A stretch of DNA of 64,000 nucleotides from Bacteriovorax sp037444575 (lineage in GTDB: Bacteria > Bdellovibrionota > Bacteriovoracia > Bacteriovoracales > Bacteriovoracaceae): positions 1 to 64,000 of the forward strand of contig JBBIME010000005.1 of NCBI GenBank assembly GCA_037444575.1, written 5' to 3'. The number at the start of each line of letters is the position of its first letter. Position 1 is the first letter of the stretch. The notes under the pieces were generated by a model. The model did not search any database and had not been told where the DNA came from. It saw only the letters and a program-made list of their open reading frames with translations. Position numbers and translations under genes: made by a program. Below are positions 50,274-59,385 of the stretch, one piece after another.

Positions 50274-51136
50274 ATCTTTTGAACCAGGCCCTTAGCGGAA
50301 ATTGAGTGCGATGAAAACTTAGCGGTGTAATCTAAATCAATTGCACTATCATTTATATCTAAAAAAAGATTTTCATCACCCTTGAACGCCAGGTGTTTTT
50401 CTAAAAATTTACCCATGGCACTTTTTCTTTCTGAAATCTTTGAGAGGTTGAAAATATTTTCAGCATAAATATCGGCAGTCCCAAAGTCCCAATATTCAAA
50501 ATGTTCTGGTGTTATGAATTCAACTTTCTCTTTTTTATAATTAGCAACCGTCTCCCAAAATTTTGATATCCCAGGTACAGGAGCAAGGCCGTTCATATTT
50601 AGGATCCCAAGTCCAGAGTAAGTAATGAAATCATTTTTCATTTCTGTGTTTTTCTTTATTTCAACAAGGCAATTGTCTTTAAGAACAGTCTCATTGTAAG
50701 CCGAATTTTTGCTCACCCTTATTCCAAAAAGAACAGCCCGGCATGTTTTAATTCTTTTTAAAGATTGAGTCCAATTTTGGTGATCAAAAAATATAAATTG
50801 ATCCCCATTGAGTAAAAGCAGATTTCCTTTATAGCCAACTTCTTTTTGAGCAGCCAAATTGTGAATGGCCCCTCCTGAATCCAAAAGAGGGTCTTCGTAC
50901 AAAATCGTAACTTTTCCTAAAAGATTTTTCTCTTTTAAGAAACTTTCTATTTCCTCATGGAGAAAATGTGTGTTTATGTAAATTTTTTTTATCCCTAAAT
51001 CTTCACAGTAGCGAATTTGTAATTCGAGTAATGTTTTGAAATAGACAGGCCAGAGAACCTTTGGAATTTTTTTTCCAATTTCTCCCATGCGAGTTCCAAG
51101 GCCTGCGCTCAGAATAAGAGCATAATCAATTTGCAT
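50270..51136 (-). CDS. murU: Sugar-1-phosphate nucleotidyltransferase (MurU-like)
   Basis: 288 residues. The nucleotidyltransferase signature is ALILSAGLGTRMGEIGKKIP, with NGDQ as the metal-binding acidic motif and a C-terminal EYWDFGTADIYAEN typical of MurU/RmlA-type enzymes. MurU makes UDP-MurNAc from MurNAc-1-phosphate in cell-wall recycling. The ATG at 51136 gives the correct N-terminus and overlaps the kinase gene by 11 bases. Partnered with an AmgK-like kinase, so the pathway assignment is good. Confidence 0.85.
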   Translation of the reverse strand: MQIDYALILSAGLGTRMGEIGKKIPKVLWPVYFKTLLELQIRYCEDLGIKKIYINTHFLHEEIESFLKEKNLLGKVTILYEDPLLDSGGAIHNLAAQKEVGYKGNLLLLNGDQFIFFDHQNWTQSLKRIKTCRAVLFGIRVSKNSAYNETVLKDNCLVEIKKNTEMKNDFITYSGLGILNMNGLAPVPGISKFWETVANYKKEKVEFITPEHFEYWDFGTADIYAENIFNLSKISERKSAMGKFLEKHLAFKGDENLFLDINDSAIDLDYTAKFSSHSISAKGLVQKI

Positions 51137-52160
51137 AATATAAACTCGCCAATATCTTTCTCTCTTTTGCAAAATCTTCATAGGCAAGCATGATCGCGCG
51201 TACTTTTTCAAACGCGTACCCAATATACTTCACATATCTCAAGTCTTTTCTGTCTGCATAAATGTAAGCAAAACTTCCGATTGCTTTATATACTCTCTGA
51301 ATCGCCATCATGTCATAAAGATATTTGAATTGTTCATAAGATTTTGAATGATCAAATTTTTTGAAATATTCATTGAAATAATATTGTTTTAGTTTTTCTT
51401 TATTTTCATTGTCGAGCTGATAATAACAATCTTCCAACAGAGAAACTAAATCATAAAGAGGAGTGCCCATTCTTGCATCTTGGAAATCTATAACAATCTG
51501 TTCTCCTTTTTTAATCATTAGATTTCTGGAATGATAATCTCGATGAACTAATACTCTTGGTTCTCCTGAAAGCATATAGCACATATCGTATAGCTTCTTG
51601 TAAAGGGCCTCTACCGCAGGAGTTGTTACATCTAATCCCAAATACATTTTAAGGAAATATTTTTTAGTGAATTCCATTTCTGCAAATAATTTCTCAGTAT
51701 CAAAGGCCAATTTGGCAAATGGTTCATCTTTATATTTTTCCATGTCGACTTTGTGAATTGTATGCATTAAATCGATTGCTTTTTTATAAAATTGAAACTC
51801 TTCTTCTTTGTTAGCAATCAGAGCTATTTCTTTTAGAAATGTAACGTCGCCAAGATCTTCCTCTAAAAGATAGCCCGTGCCCAAATCCTTATCAAAAATC
51901 AGTGGTACTCTTACTTTTTCATCGTGAAGTACTCTTTGCAGTTTCACAAAAGGTGGCTCTTCTTCTGGTGTTGCTGTCGGATTGTCCAGACAGACTACAT
52001 AGGAAGTACTTGACGTCCAAATTCGATAATATTTTCGAGTTGAGGCATCTCCTGTTAGCTTTTCCACATTTTCTACAACGTCATCGCTCAAAAGGTTTTT
52101 ACCAATCGTCTTTTTAAATAATTCTTCAACTAAAATTCTTTCGGATTGTCCTGCTTTCAT
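51126..52160 (-). CDS. amgK: Anomeric amino-sugar kinase (AmgK-like)
   Basis: 344-residue aminoglycoside-phosphotransferase-fold kinase. It has the AmgK marker LTGDASTRKYYRIW, the catalytic HRDYHSRNL and the metal-binding VIDFQDARMG followed by YDLVSLLED. AmgK phosphorylates MurNAc and GlcNAc at the anomeric carbon, bypassing de novo UDP-MurNAc synthesis. It overlaps both the upstream lipoprotein gene (4 bases) and murU (11 bases), indicating a tight operon for peptidoglycan recycling. Confidence 0.87.
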   Translation of the reverse strand: MKAGQSERILVEELFKKTIGKNLLSDDVVENVEKLTGDASTRKYYRIWTSSTSYVVCLDNPTATPEEEPPFVKLQRVLHDEKVRVPLIFDKDLGTGYLLEEDLGDVTFLKEIALIANKEEEFQFYKKAIDLMHTIHKVDMEKYKDEPFAKLAFDTEKLFAEMEFTKKYFLKMYLGLDVTTPAVEALYKKLYDMCYMLSGEPRVLVHRDYHSRNLMIKKGEQIVIDFQDARMGTPLYDLVSLLEDCYYQLDNENKEKLKQYYFNEYFKKFDHSKSYEQFKYLYDMMAIQRVYKAIGSFAYIYADRKDLRYVKYIGYAFEKVRAIMLAYEDFAKERKILASLYYAN

Positions 52161-52927
52161 TTGTTGCTCGCAATATTGTTTAATAATTTATAAAAACCTT
52201 TCGATGAATTAGCTTCGATAATTTTCTTTTCCACCCCTGCTATTCCCTGTTTTGCCATAAAGTTTTTGAATAGATGCTCTTCTTTCGAAATGCCTATTGC
52301 ATCCCCCAGAAGAAGAGAAAAATCCAGCGTGTTTCTATTTTGTACTTGTATCCAATTTAGATAGGCTGAGGCATCAAACCCCGCCCGCTTTAAAACAAAA
52401 TAACTCCATTCGTTGACTTGATATTTTGTTTCAGATCGCAATTTCGCTATTTGAATCATTTTTTCCGTATTGTAAAAACCAAGGGGAATCATAACTCTTT
52501 TTTCATAAATATTTCGATCACTTTTTAAGATTTCAGAAACTATTGCTGCTACAAATAGTTCTTCACTTTTTAAGTATCGTTCAATCAATCCACTCGATAA
52601 AAAAAACTGTGCCTTAGGCAATGAAAATAAAAAAGGTGTTTTACTAATTATAACATGAAACTGAGGTTTATATTCATGTGTTAACAGAACTTCATTATTT
52701 GAAACGATTCTTTCATAAATCTTTTCTAAAAAATGAACTGAATCTGGTTTTAATTTTATTTCATGAATATCTTCGCTTTTTAAATAGACTGGACCTATCG
52801 AAGCAAGATGATCAATATAATCGTGTTCTGTTACTTCACTTAAGTTCGAATAGTCATTCAAACTCTTCGAGGAAGTTGCACAGCTTGAAAAAAGTATAGT
52901 GATAATTGCAATGATAAATAATTTCAT
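52157..52927 (-). CDS. Lipoprotein with M48-like peptidase region lacking the zinc histidines
   Basis: 256 residues with a lipobox FSSC (Cys16). The middle resembles periplasmic M48 metalloproteases (BepA type): KAQFFLSSGLIERYLKSEEL corresponds to the part before the zinc helix, but the HExxH position reads SEILK (131-135). The Glu is kept and both His are lost. The downstream KRAGFDASAYLNWIQ matches the RAGYDP-x-A region of the family. It is probably catalytically inactive. First gene of the amgK-murU operon (4-base overlap). Confidence 0.6.
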   Translation of the reverse strand: MKLFIIAIITILFSSCATSSKSLNDYSNLSEVTEHDYIDHLASIGPVYLKSEDIHEIKLKPDSVHFLEKIYERIVSNNEVLLTHEYKPQFHVIISKTPFLFSLPKAQFFLSSGLIERYLKSEELFVAAIVSEILKSDRNIYEKRVMIPLGFYNTEKMIQIAKLRSETKYQVNEWSYFVLKRAGFDASAYLNWIQVQNRNTLDFSLLLGDAIGISKEEHLFKNFMAKQGIAGVEKKIIEANSSKGFYKLLNNIASNK

Positions 52928-52993
52928 AATTAGGAACTAATTATAATCCATTATTCTATTTACACCAGTGCGACTCGAGCTATAAAATAAGAT

Positions 52994-54028
52994 ATGCTTT
53001 TAAATGGTTTTAAATTGCCAGTCTTTTTTTGTCTGCTATTTGTGATGGCACTATCGCCTCTCCATGCTCAAAATGTTTTAGACGACATCACCGAAGAAGA
53101 AAGAATTGATGCCCCTACAACCAGTGAAGAGGCTCCTAAGCTTGTTACAGAGACAATTAAAGTTATCTCACCCTCAAAAAAAATTTTCATCCTAACCAAT
53201 GAAAATCAATCTTTCTCCAGAGGTGATTTCGTTAGTATTCTGCTTGCTAACAAACTTGTTTCCCGCGCACTTGTCGCAAAAACCACGGATCAGAAACTTT
53301 CGGGAATCAAAATTGTTAAAATTTACAATTCTGACCTTTGGAAGCAACTTAAGGCCGGAAAAGAGGTTCTAATTCTCAAAGGCGATGACAGCTATTTTAC
53401 AAACAAAGAAAAAGCTCCCGAAAAAGAAAAAAATGGAAAAAATAAAAAAGATGAATCTAAAGTTCAAACAGATGAAGATCTTTACAACTCAACCTCTATT
53501 TCTGGAGGTGAAGATGATCTTTCCATGGAAGAAAATAGTAAACGTTTAATTAAACCTGACAATTTAGTTTCTTTAAACATTGGACTCCTTCAGGGAAAAG
53601 ATGTTGGTGGGGCCAATAAACAATACACTCATTTCAATGGGACTTGGGGCTATCAAGTCTCAGACAATATCTGGGCTGAAGGTGGAGTCGGTACCAACAC
53701 CATCCGTGATTATCCTTCTGTCGGTTTAGATACTCGATTAATTAGTTTCACCGTTAAGGGGAAGTACACTTTTAGTGCCCCTTTTTATAGTTATCTTCAA
53801 CCTTATGTCGGTTACCAGTCTGTCACTGCGAGCTCTCCTGGTGCCGGAGTTCCTGATGGTATAAAAACACCAGCGGAACTTGCCCTAGAAGTTCAGGCCG
53901 TAGATGCCCAGAAAAAAAGCAGTGTTATTTTTGGTGTAACGCTTTTGCGAAGAATAGTTCCTGGATGGTTTTTTCGAGTTGATTTAGGAACAGACATGAT
54001 CAATGGTGGTTTAAGTGTTGAGTTCTAA
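52994..54028 (+). CDS. Probable outer membrane beta-barrel protein
   Basis: 344 residues with a signal peptide (cleavage near LHAQ). The N-terminal domain (about 25-130) holds KIFILTNENQSFSRGDFVSI and may be a periplasmic fold. A Lys/Glu-rich linker (135-175) leads to a C-terminal part of alternating amphipathic strands (LVSLNIGLLQG through FFRVDLGTDMINGGLSVEF) ending in Phe, the usual beta-barrel terminus recognised by BamA. No specific family recognised. It overlaps the small lipoprotein gene. Confidence 0.65.
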   Translation: MLLNGFKLPVFFCLLFVMALSPLHAQNVLDDITEEERIDAPTTSEEAPKLVTETIKVISPSKKIFILTNENQSFSRGDFVSILLANKLVSRALVAKTTDQKLSGIKIVKIYNSDLWKQLKAGKEVLILKGDDSYFTNKEKAPEKEKNGKNKKDESKVQTDEDLYNSTSISGGEDDLSMEENSKRLIKPDNLVSLNIGLLQGKDVGGANKQYTHFNGTWGYQVSDNIWAEGGVGTNTIRDYPSVGLDTRLISFTVKGKYTFSAPFYSYLQPYVGYQSVTASSPGAGVPDGIKTPAELALEVQAVDAQKKSSVIFGVTLLRRIVPGWFFRVDLGTDMINGGLSVEF

Positions 54029-54206
54029 AATTATAATTAGTTTTATATTTATATTTGCTCTCGCTGGCTGTGGCGTAAAATCTAAGCCTTTTGTCCCTCC
54101 TGAAAAGGCCATAAGTTCATATATCGAATCCTATACGGGCACTACTGATAAAGAAAACAAACAAGATCCAAATGCTTTGCAGCCTAATCAAGAAAAGAAA
54201 AAGTAA
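54015..54206 (+). CDS. Small lipoprotein (LptM/YifL-like)
   Basis: 63 residues: a hydrophobic signal, a lipobox ALAGC, then GVKSKPFVPPEKA and a polar Lys/Gln tail. The CG-x-K-x-x-P-x-x-PP arrangement resembles the small LptM (YifL) lipoproteins that help LptD assembly, but the match is short. The start is GTG (54015), behind GGTGG, inside the end of the outer-membrane-protein gene. The stop overlaps folK by one base. Confidence 0.6.
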   Translation: MLSSKIIISFIFIFALAGCGVKSKPFVPPEKAISSYIESYTGTTDKENKQDPNALQPNQEKKK

Positions 54207-54679
54207 TGACTTTTCTTAACTCTTTTTTTGTTGCGACTGGTACAAATCTTGGTGATCGCATTCACAATTTAAATTCTGCTAAATTCAATCTGCAACAGCA
54301 TTTTGAACTTATCGCCGAAAGTCGTATCTACGAGAGTCCTGCGGTGGATTATTTAGATCAACCCGACTTTTATAATCAAGTATTAGAATTCAGAGTTCCT
54401 AAACTTGATCCGGAAGAAGTCATGGCACTTCTTTTAAAAATTGAAGCAGAGATGGGGCGCAATCGCCTCATTCCAAAGGGACCACGCTTAATTGATTTGG
54501 ATATTTTGTTTTGGGGCGATAAAAAAATCCAAACTAAAACATTGATTATTCCTCACCCTCGACTGTTTGAAAGAAGCTTCGTAGTTCTACCTTTGTCTGA
54601 ACTTCCCGGGTTTAGTGAGTTAAAAAAAAGTTTTAAATTTAAACTTCAATTCGATAATTCTGCCCATCCACTTTCCTGA
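54206..54679 (+). CDS. folK: 2-amino-4-hydroxy-6-hydroxymethyldihydropteridine pyrophosphokinase
   Basis: HPPK, an essential folate-synthesis enzyme. It is 157 residues with ATGTNLGDRIHNL, the ESPAVDYLDQPDFYNQV region and the signature GPRLIDLDILFWG with metal-binding Asp residues, then IPHPRLFERSFVVLPL. Coupled to the lipoprotein gene by one base. Standing apart from other fol genes except folD at 7.3 kb. Confidence 0.95.
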   Translation: MTFLNSFFVATGTNLGDRIHNLNSAKFNLQQHFELIAESRIYESPAVDYLDQPDFYNQVLEFRVPKLDPEEVMALLLKIEAEMGRNRLIPKGPRLIDLDILFWGDKKIQTKTLIIPHPRLFERSFVVLPLSELPGFSELKKSFKFKLQFDNSAHPLS

Positions 54680-54742
54680 TTGACCAGTCCTAATTACCTT
54701 CTATAATTTTATTATTCAATTTACCCAACACTTGGACCAAGC

Positions 54743-55885
54743 ATGGATTTTAGCTACACACCAGACCAACTGGAAATCAAAGATCTCACAATGAAATTTG
54801 CTAAAAATGAAATGATGCCAAAGGCTCATGAATATGATGTTAAGGCTGAATTGCCTCACGATATTCTGGAAAAGGCATGGTCTCTCGGGTTAGTGAACAC
54901 CTGTATTCCAACGGAGTATGGAGGAAATGGATTTTCTGCCGTTGATTCTATGATCATCACTGAGGCACTCGCATACGGCTGCATGGGAATGAATACATCC
55001 ATTATGGCCAACGATCTCGCTCTACTTCCTATTGTTATCGGAGGATCCGATGAGCAGAAAAAAAGATTTCTCACTCCATTTACCGAAAGTTATAAGATTG
55101 CGGCTTTCTGTTTAACAGAGCCTGGCAATGGTTCGGATGCTGGCGGATTAAAAACTCTTATCAAAGAAGATGGCAACGATGTCGTCATCAACGGAAATAA
55201 GATGTGGATTACTAACGCAGGCTACGCTGATCTTTTTGTCATTTATGGAACTACTGATCCCTCCCTTAAACACAAGGGCATCACAGCGGTCGTCGTTGAA
55301 AAAGGAACTCCAGGAATCGAGATCGGAAAAAAAGAAGACAAGATGGGACATCGCTGTTCAGACACTCGCGCTGTCACCTTCAATAACGTTCGCGTTCCAA
55401 AAGCCAATGTCTTAGGTGGACTCAACAAAGGTTGGGGTATCGCCATGAAAACTCTTGATCACTCTCGCCCAATGGTTGCTTCAAGCGCTGTTGGTGGTGC
55501 ACAATGTGCTTTTGACCACGCTGTAAAGTATGCAAAAGAACGCGTTCAGTTTAACGTTGCCATCTCTCATCATCAAGCAATTCAGTTTATGATTGCTGAC
55601 ATGGCCATGAAGATTGAAGCTTCGAGACTACTTGTTCACAAGGCTGCTTGGCTTCTAGATAACAGTATGCCTAACACTCAACTCGCTTCTTATGCTAAGG
55701 CTTTCGCCGCTGATTCTTGTATGCAAATAACTACGGATGCAGTACAAATTTATGGTGGCTATGGGTATAGCAAAGAGTATCCCGTAGAAAAAATTATGAG
55801 GGATGCTAAATTGATTCAAATTTACGAAGGCACCTCTCAAATTCAAAGATTAGTTATTGCTAAAGAAATATTTTCAAGGAGCTAA
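54743..55885 (+). CDS. Acyl-CoA dehydrogenase
   Basis: 380-residue FAD enzyme of fatty or branched acyl-CoA beta-oxidation. Conserved blocks are CLTEPGNGSDAG (FAD/substrate loop), KMWITNAG, the SRPMVASSAVGGAQ helix and the C-terminal YGGYGYSKEYPVEKIMRDAK with the catalytic Glu in YEGTSQIQR. It sits directly before etfB (4-base gap) and etfA, its electron acceptors. Chain-length specificity is not predictable; medium or short chain is likely by similarity in size. Confidence 0.93.
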   Translation: MDFSYTPDQLEIKDLTMKFAKNEMMPKAHEYDVKAELPHDILEKAWSLGLVNTCIPTEYGGNGFSAVDSMIITEALAYGCMGMNTSIMANDLALLPIVIGGSDEQKKRFLTPFTESYKIAAFCLTEPGNGSDAGGLKTLIKEDGNDVVINGNKMWITNAGYADLFVIYGTTDPSLKHKGITAVVVEKGTPGIEIGKKEDKMGHRCSDTRAVTFNNVRVPKANVLGGLNKGWGIAMKTLDHSRPMVASSAVGGAQCAFDHAVKYAKERVQFNVAISHHQAIQFMIADMAMKIEASRLLVHKAAWLLDNSMPNTQLASYAKAFAADSCMQITTDAVQIYGGYGYSKEYPVEKIMRDAKLIQIYEGTSQIQRLVIAKEIFSRS

Positions 55886-55889
55886 TAAT

Positions 55890-56678
55890 ATGAATATTTT
55901 TGTTTGCGTAAAGCAAGTACCAGACACAGAAACAAAGATCGTTCCAAGTGGAGATGGATCTTTCATTGAAACAAGTTCTATCAAATGGATCATGAATCCA
56001 TACGATGAATTCGCTGTTGAACAAGCCCTTCTTGTTCAAGCTGCTAACGCAGGATCAACAGTTACTGTTGTTCGCGTAGGATCTTCAAAAGATACTGAAG
56101 CACTAAGAACTGCAATGGCAATGGGAGCAGACGATGCTTACCTTGTTGAAGCTGTCGATAATCTTGATTCATACTCAATCGCAAAAGCTCTTAAAGGAGC
56201 GATTCTTAAATCAGGAAAAACTCCTGATTTAATTTTAACTGGTAAGCAAGCTATTGATGACGACTGTCTTCAAGTTCCACAAATCCTTGCAACGATGATG
56301 GAGCTTCCATCTGTTTCTGTTGTTGTTGGATATGAAGGATCAGCAACAGACGTTACTGTTAAAAGAGAAATCGAAGGTGGAGCTCTTGAAGTTTACGGTG
56401 TGAAACTTCCTGCTGTTATAGCATGTAACAAAGGAATCAACACTCCAAGATATGCTTCTCTTCCAGGAATCATGAAAGCTAAGAAAAAGCCTCTTACTAC
56501 ATTATCTCTTGCTGACGTTGGTGTTAGTGAAGCAGACAGAAGAGTAAAATATTCTAATTTCCAATTACCTCCAGAAAAACCACCTGGAAAAAAATTCGAT
56601 GCAACTGATGCTGCAAAAATGGGCGCTGTTGTAAAAGAAGTTGTTGGACTATTAAGAACAGAAGCAAAAGTAATTTAA
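55890..56678 (+). CDS. etfB: Electron transfer flavoprotein beta subunit
   Basis: 262 residues. ETF beta opens with NIFVCVKQVPDTETK and contains the AMP-binding segment and GKQAIDDDCLQVPQ; VKREIEGGALEVYGVKLPAVI is the family signature region. With EtfA it carries electrons from the dehydrogenase to the quinone pool. The start at 55890 has an AAGGAG site; a longer frame overlaps the dehydrogenase end without one. Confidence 0.95.
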   Translation: MNIFVCVKQVPDTETKIVPSGDGSFIETSSIKWIMNPYDEFAVEQALLVQAANAGSTVTVVRVGSSKDTEALRTAMAMGADDAYLVEAVDNLDSYSIAKALKGAILKSGKTPDLILTGKQAIDDDCLQVPQILATMMELPSVSVVVGYEGSATDVTVKREIEGGALEVYGVKLPAVIACNKGINTPRYASLPGIMKAKKKPLTTLSLADVGVSEADRRVKYSNFQLPPEKPPGKKFDATDAAKMGAVVKEVVGLLRTEAKVI

Positions 56679-56687
56679 GAGGATTGT

Positions 56688-57650
56688 ATGGCAAAAATAT
56701 TGGTATTCACTGAACTACACGGATCACACGTTAAAAGTGTTACACTTGAAATTTTAGGAAGACTTTCTGGACACACAGTTGAAGTCGCTGCACTTGGAAC
56801 AATTCCAAGCGAAGCAACTGCTGATCTTGCTAAATTTGGAGCGGCAAAAGTTCACTCGTTAAAAGGTGCTAACTTAGATAAATATTCTCCAGAAGGATAT
56901 GCAAATGCTCTTCATGGATTTATCGCTGGCGGAAATTTTGATTACGTTTTCGCAGGAGCAACATCACTTGGGAAAGATTTATTCCCTCGTTTGGCTTCAA
57001 AATTTGATGCTGGTATGGTTTCTGAAGTTACAAATTTTGCGATGGAAGGTGACAAGTTTTCTGGAACTCGTCCTCTTTTTGCTGGAAAGTGTTTTGCAAA
57101 AGTTGAACTTTCAGGGCCAAAGCCTCACTTTGTAACAGTAAGACCAAACGCTCTTGGTATGAACGCTAATCCAACAGCTGGAGCTGCAGCAACTTCTGAA
57201 GCAGCTGTTGATGCTGGTGTGATCAGAGCGATGATTAAAGAAATCGTTAAAGGCGCTTCGGAAAAGTTAGACTTAACAGAAGCAAACATTATTGTTTCAG
57301 GTGGACGCGCGATGAAAGACGCTTCTAACTTTAAAGTTTTAGAAGATCTAGCAAACGTTATTGGTGCTACAGTCGGAGCATCAAGAGCAGCCGTTGATTC
57401 TGGATACGCTCCACACGCTATGCAAGTAGGACAAACTGGTAAAACAGTTGCTCCTTCTCTTTATATCGCTTGTGGTATTTCAGGAGCGATTCAACACTTG
57501 GCCGGGATGAGAACATCAAAAGTTATTGTTGCAATCAACACTGATCCAGATGCTCCAATCTTCACAAAAGCTGATTACGGAATTGTGGGAGATCTTTTCA
57601 CAGTTGTTCCGCTTCTTACGCAAGAATTTAAAAATCTACTCGGAAAATAG
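56688..57650 (+). CDS. etfA: Electron transfer flavoprotein alpha subunit
   Basis: 320 residues. The C-terminal FAD-binding domain has IVSGGRAMKD, the GASRAAVDSGYAPHAMQVGQTGK segment and LYIACGISGAIQHLAGMR with the AINTDPDAPIF motif that binds FAD. Partner of EtfB; 9-base gap. The unit ends at a strong terminator (57665-57687). Confidence 0.96.
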   Translation: MAKILVFTELHGSHVKSVTLEILGRLSGHTVEVAALGTIPSEATADLAKFGAAKVHSLKGANLDKYSPEGYANALHGFIAGGNFDYVFAGATSLGKDLFPRLASKFDAGMVSEVTNFAMEGDKFSGTRPLFAGKCFAKVELSGPKPHFVTVRPNALGMNANPTAGAAATSEAAVDAGVIRAMIKEIVKGASEKLDLTEANIIVSGGRAMKDASNFKVLEDLANVIGATVGASRAAVDSGYAPHAMQVGQTGKTVAPSLYIACGISGAIQHLAGMRTSKVIVAINTDPDAPIFTKADYGIVGDLFTVVPLLTQEFKNLLGK

Positions 57651-57664
57651 TTTTAAAACTAAAA

Positions 57665-57687
57665 GGCCCTCGTAAGAGGGCCTTTTT
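57665..57687. terminator. Bidirectional intrinsic terminator after etfA
   Basis: GGCCCTC-GTAA-GAGGGCC with an A run before and a T run after. It ends the acyl-CoA dehydrogenase-etf operon and can also stop transcription of the convergent gene at 57724. It differs by only one loop base from the hairpin at 24961. Confidence 0.92.
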
Positions 57688-57723
57688 ATTTTTAGCCGAT
57701 GTGCATAGCTGTCGTGAATTTTG

Positions 57724-58125
57724 TTAATGGTTTAGGTTCAGAGCTCTATCTACACTTAATTCAAATTCATCTTTTTTGTTTTCTTCAAGAACTCGTTTGG
57801 CAATATCTTCAATCTCTTTATCGGAAATGTTTAAATTTTTAGCTTCCTCTAAGCGCGTATCGCAATTCTTCATTATGAGCTTATCAACCACTTCATCGCC
57901 AGAAAGAGTGGCCCCAATCGCACCTTTGAAACAAAAATATAAGTCTGTCTTCACCATGCTGATGGTAGCAAGTTTTTCAAACTTTAAATCTGAAGAAGTT
58001 GATGACAATGAAGCTAACTCCGTATCTGTTTTCGCGGCCGTCTTTGCTGCTAACGACCCCATTCCACCAGCAAATGAGATTGTAGACATCGAAAATAGAC
58101 AAAGAATTGCAATTAATTTTTTCAT
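57724..58125 (-). CDS. Secreted protein of unknown function
   Basis: 133 residues: a Sec signal peptide (about 1-19, ending ISFAGG) and a mature part that is helical and acidic with two Cys (LYFCFKG, NCDTRLEE) that could form a disulfide. No family recognised. The region upstream (58126-58300) is AT-rich with a small 6-bp inverted repeat (58211-58231). Good codon use, so likely a real periplasmic protein. Confidence 0.7.
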   Translation of the reverse strand: MKKLIAILCLFSMSTISFAGGMGSLAAKTAAKTDTELASLSSTSSDLKFEKLATISMVKTDLYFCFKGAIGATLSGDEVVDKLIMKNCDTRLEEAKNLNISDKEIEDIAKRVLEENKKDEFELSVDRALNLNH

Positions 58126-58299
58126 TAATATCTCCAGTTAGTTTTAATAGTAACGTCATTATGGCATGAATAATTGCAACGATGATGAAATTGAAAAAAT
58201 TACAATTTTGAGTGTCGAAAAAATAGACACTAATTTTCTATAATCATAGTTAATCTTTGTAATCCCCACCGACCACAATCTTTTCGCTTTTGATTCCAA

Positions 58300-58325
58300 A
58301 ATACAAAAAGCCCGATTTCTCGGGC
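58300..58325 (-). terminator. Intrinsic terminator downstream of the 58354 gene
   Basis: Hairpin GCCCGA-GAAA-TCGGGC (58310-58325) followed on the minus strand by TTTTTGTATTTT, 28 bases after the stop of the gene. Confidence 0.8.
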
Positions 58326-58353
58326 CTATTATTTTAAAATTATTAGATATTTC

Positions 58354-59385
58354 TTAGAAAGCGAAACCATTTTGTTCAGCAGTTGCTTTAATTTCTTCTG
58401 CGCTTAACACTTGTACTGGTTCTTGGTTTTCAACATTTTCTGCAACTTCTTTTCTTTCTTCGATTACTTGAGTAGCTGCTTGAACTTCTTCTGGTTGTGA
58501 AGTCATTGCTTGGTTATCAGCTTGCTCTCTATCTGATTCTTGAACTTTTTCTAATTGTTCTTTAGTTACGAAGTTAAGCATTGCACCTGCGATTGGACCA
58601 GTTACGAAACTGATTCTGTATCCATCTTTTCCATTGTTAAAAACAACACCAGAAACTTCTTCACCGTTAACTTCTGCTTTAAAAGTTCCACCATCCATTA
58701 GATCAGCAGTATCGATTTCGATATTTTGAGTTTCACCATTTGGGTTTTTTAGTTCAACTGAAAGACCAGTAATTGTTTTAGCAGTTAAAGATACTTGTCC
58801 TGAAACATCGTTACCAACAAGAACCTGGCTTGATTTAGCTTGATTAAGAGCTCTTTCAAGAACTAGTTCAACTTCTTCATTAACTACTAGTGATGCATTT
58901 TCTTTTGCTACTGCAACTTTTTTTGCTTCTAAAATTTCAAAACCGTTACCCATTTTTTTATATAGAGCAATTGTTCCGAAGTCTGAAAGAAGAGAAATTC
59001 TATAAACTTGTTCGTTATCTTTATTTACGCGAACAATTCCATTACCAATTAGTTCTAATGGAACTTTGATTGATTTTTTAGCGTCTTCTGGATTTGCGAA
59101 TTTATCAAAAGCTACTTTTTCATCTGATCCTACAATTCTTGTGATTTCCCAAGCTGTATTGATCTTCTTAATATTTTCAGCATTCATTGGAAGGTAAATT
59201 TGAGCAACTCTTGATACTGCTTCTGAAGCTACACTTCTTTCTACTGGAAGAATTTCTTGTTCTTCAACTGCTGTATTGATTGCCTTAGCAGAATGAGAGT
59301 GCATATCTTTAATCGTTCCGGCCAAAACAATTGAGCTAACACTCAAAACTGCGATGATGGCTTTTTTCGATGTTAATACTGTCAT
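58354..59385 (-). CDS. Secreted/anchored acidic protein of unknown function
   Basis: 343 residues from the second in-frame ATG at 59385, which has the proper distance to a GGGG site. The N-terminal hydrophobic segment (about 7-22, ending VLAG) is a signal or anchor. The mature protein is beta-rich in the middle (NGIVRVNKDNEQVYRISLLS through KDGYRISFVTGPIAGAMLNF) and ends with a Gln/Glu-rich tail (about 285-335). No family recognised. Its codon use is very uniform and A/T-ending, in the manner of a well-expressed gene. Confidence 0.7.
   Translation of the reverse strand: MTVLTSKKAIIAVLSVSSIVLAGTIKDMHSHSAKAINTAVEEQEILPVERSVASEAVSRVAQIYLPMNAENIKKINTAWEITRIVGSDEKVAFDKFANPEDAKKSIKVPLELIGNGIVRVNKDNEQVYRISLLSDFGTIALYKKMGNGFEILEAKKVAVAKENASLVVNEEVELVLERALNQAKSSQVLVGNDVSGQVSLTAKTITGLSVELKNPNGETQNIEIDTADLMDGGTFKAEVNGEEVSGVVFNNGKDGYRISFVTGPIAGAMLNFVTKEQLEKVQESDREQADNQAMTSQPEEVQAATQVIEERKEVAENVENQEPVQVLSAEEIKATAEQNGFAF

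Noticed and set aside
57697..57710. GCCGAT resembling a sigma-28 -10 box just after the etfA terminator
   Set aside because: The upstream TAAG is at the wrong distance (14 rather than 11 bases) and the -10 is incomplete.
58211..58231. 6-bp inverted repeat AGTGTC/GACACT
   Set aside because: Short, AT-rich loop, not followed by a T run; not a terminator, and too weak for an operator call.
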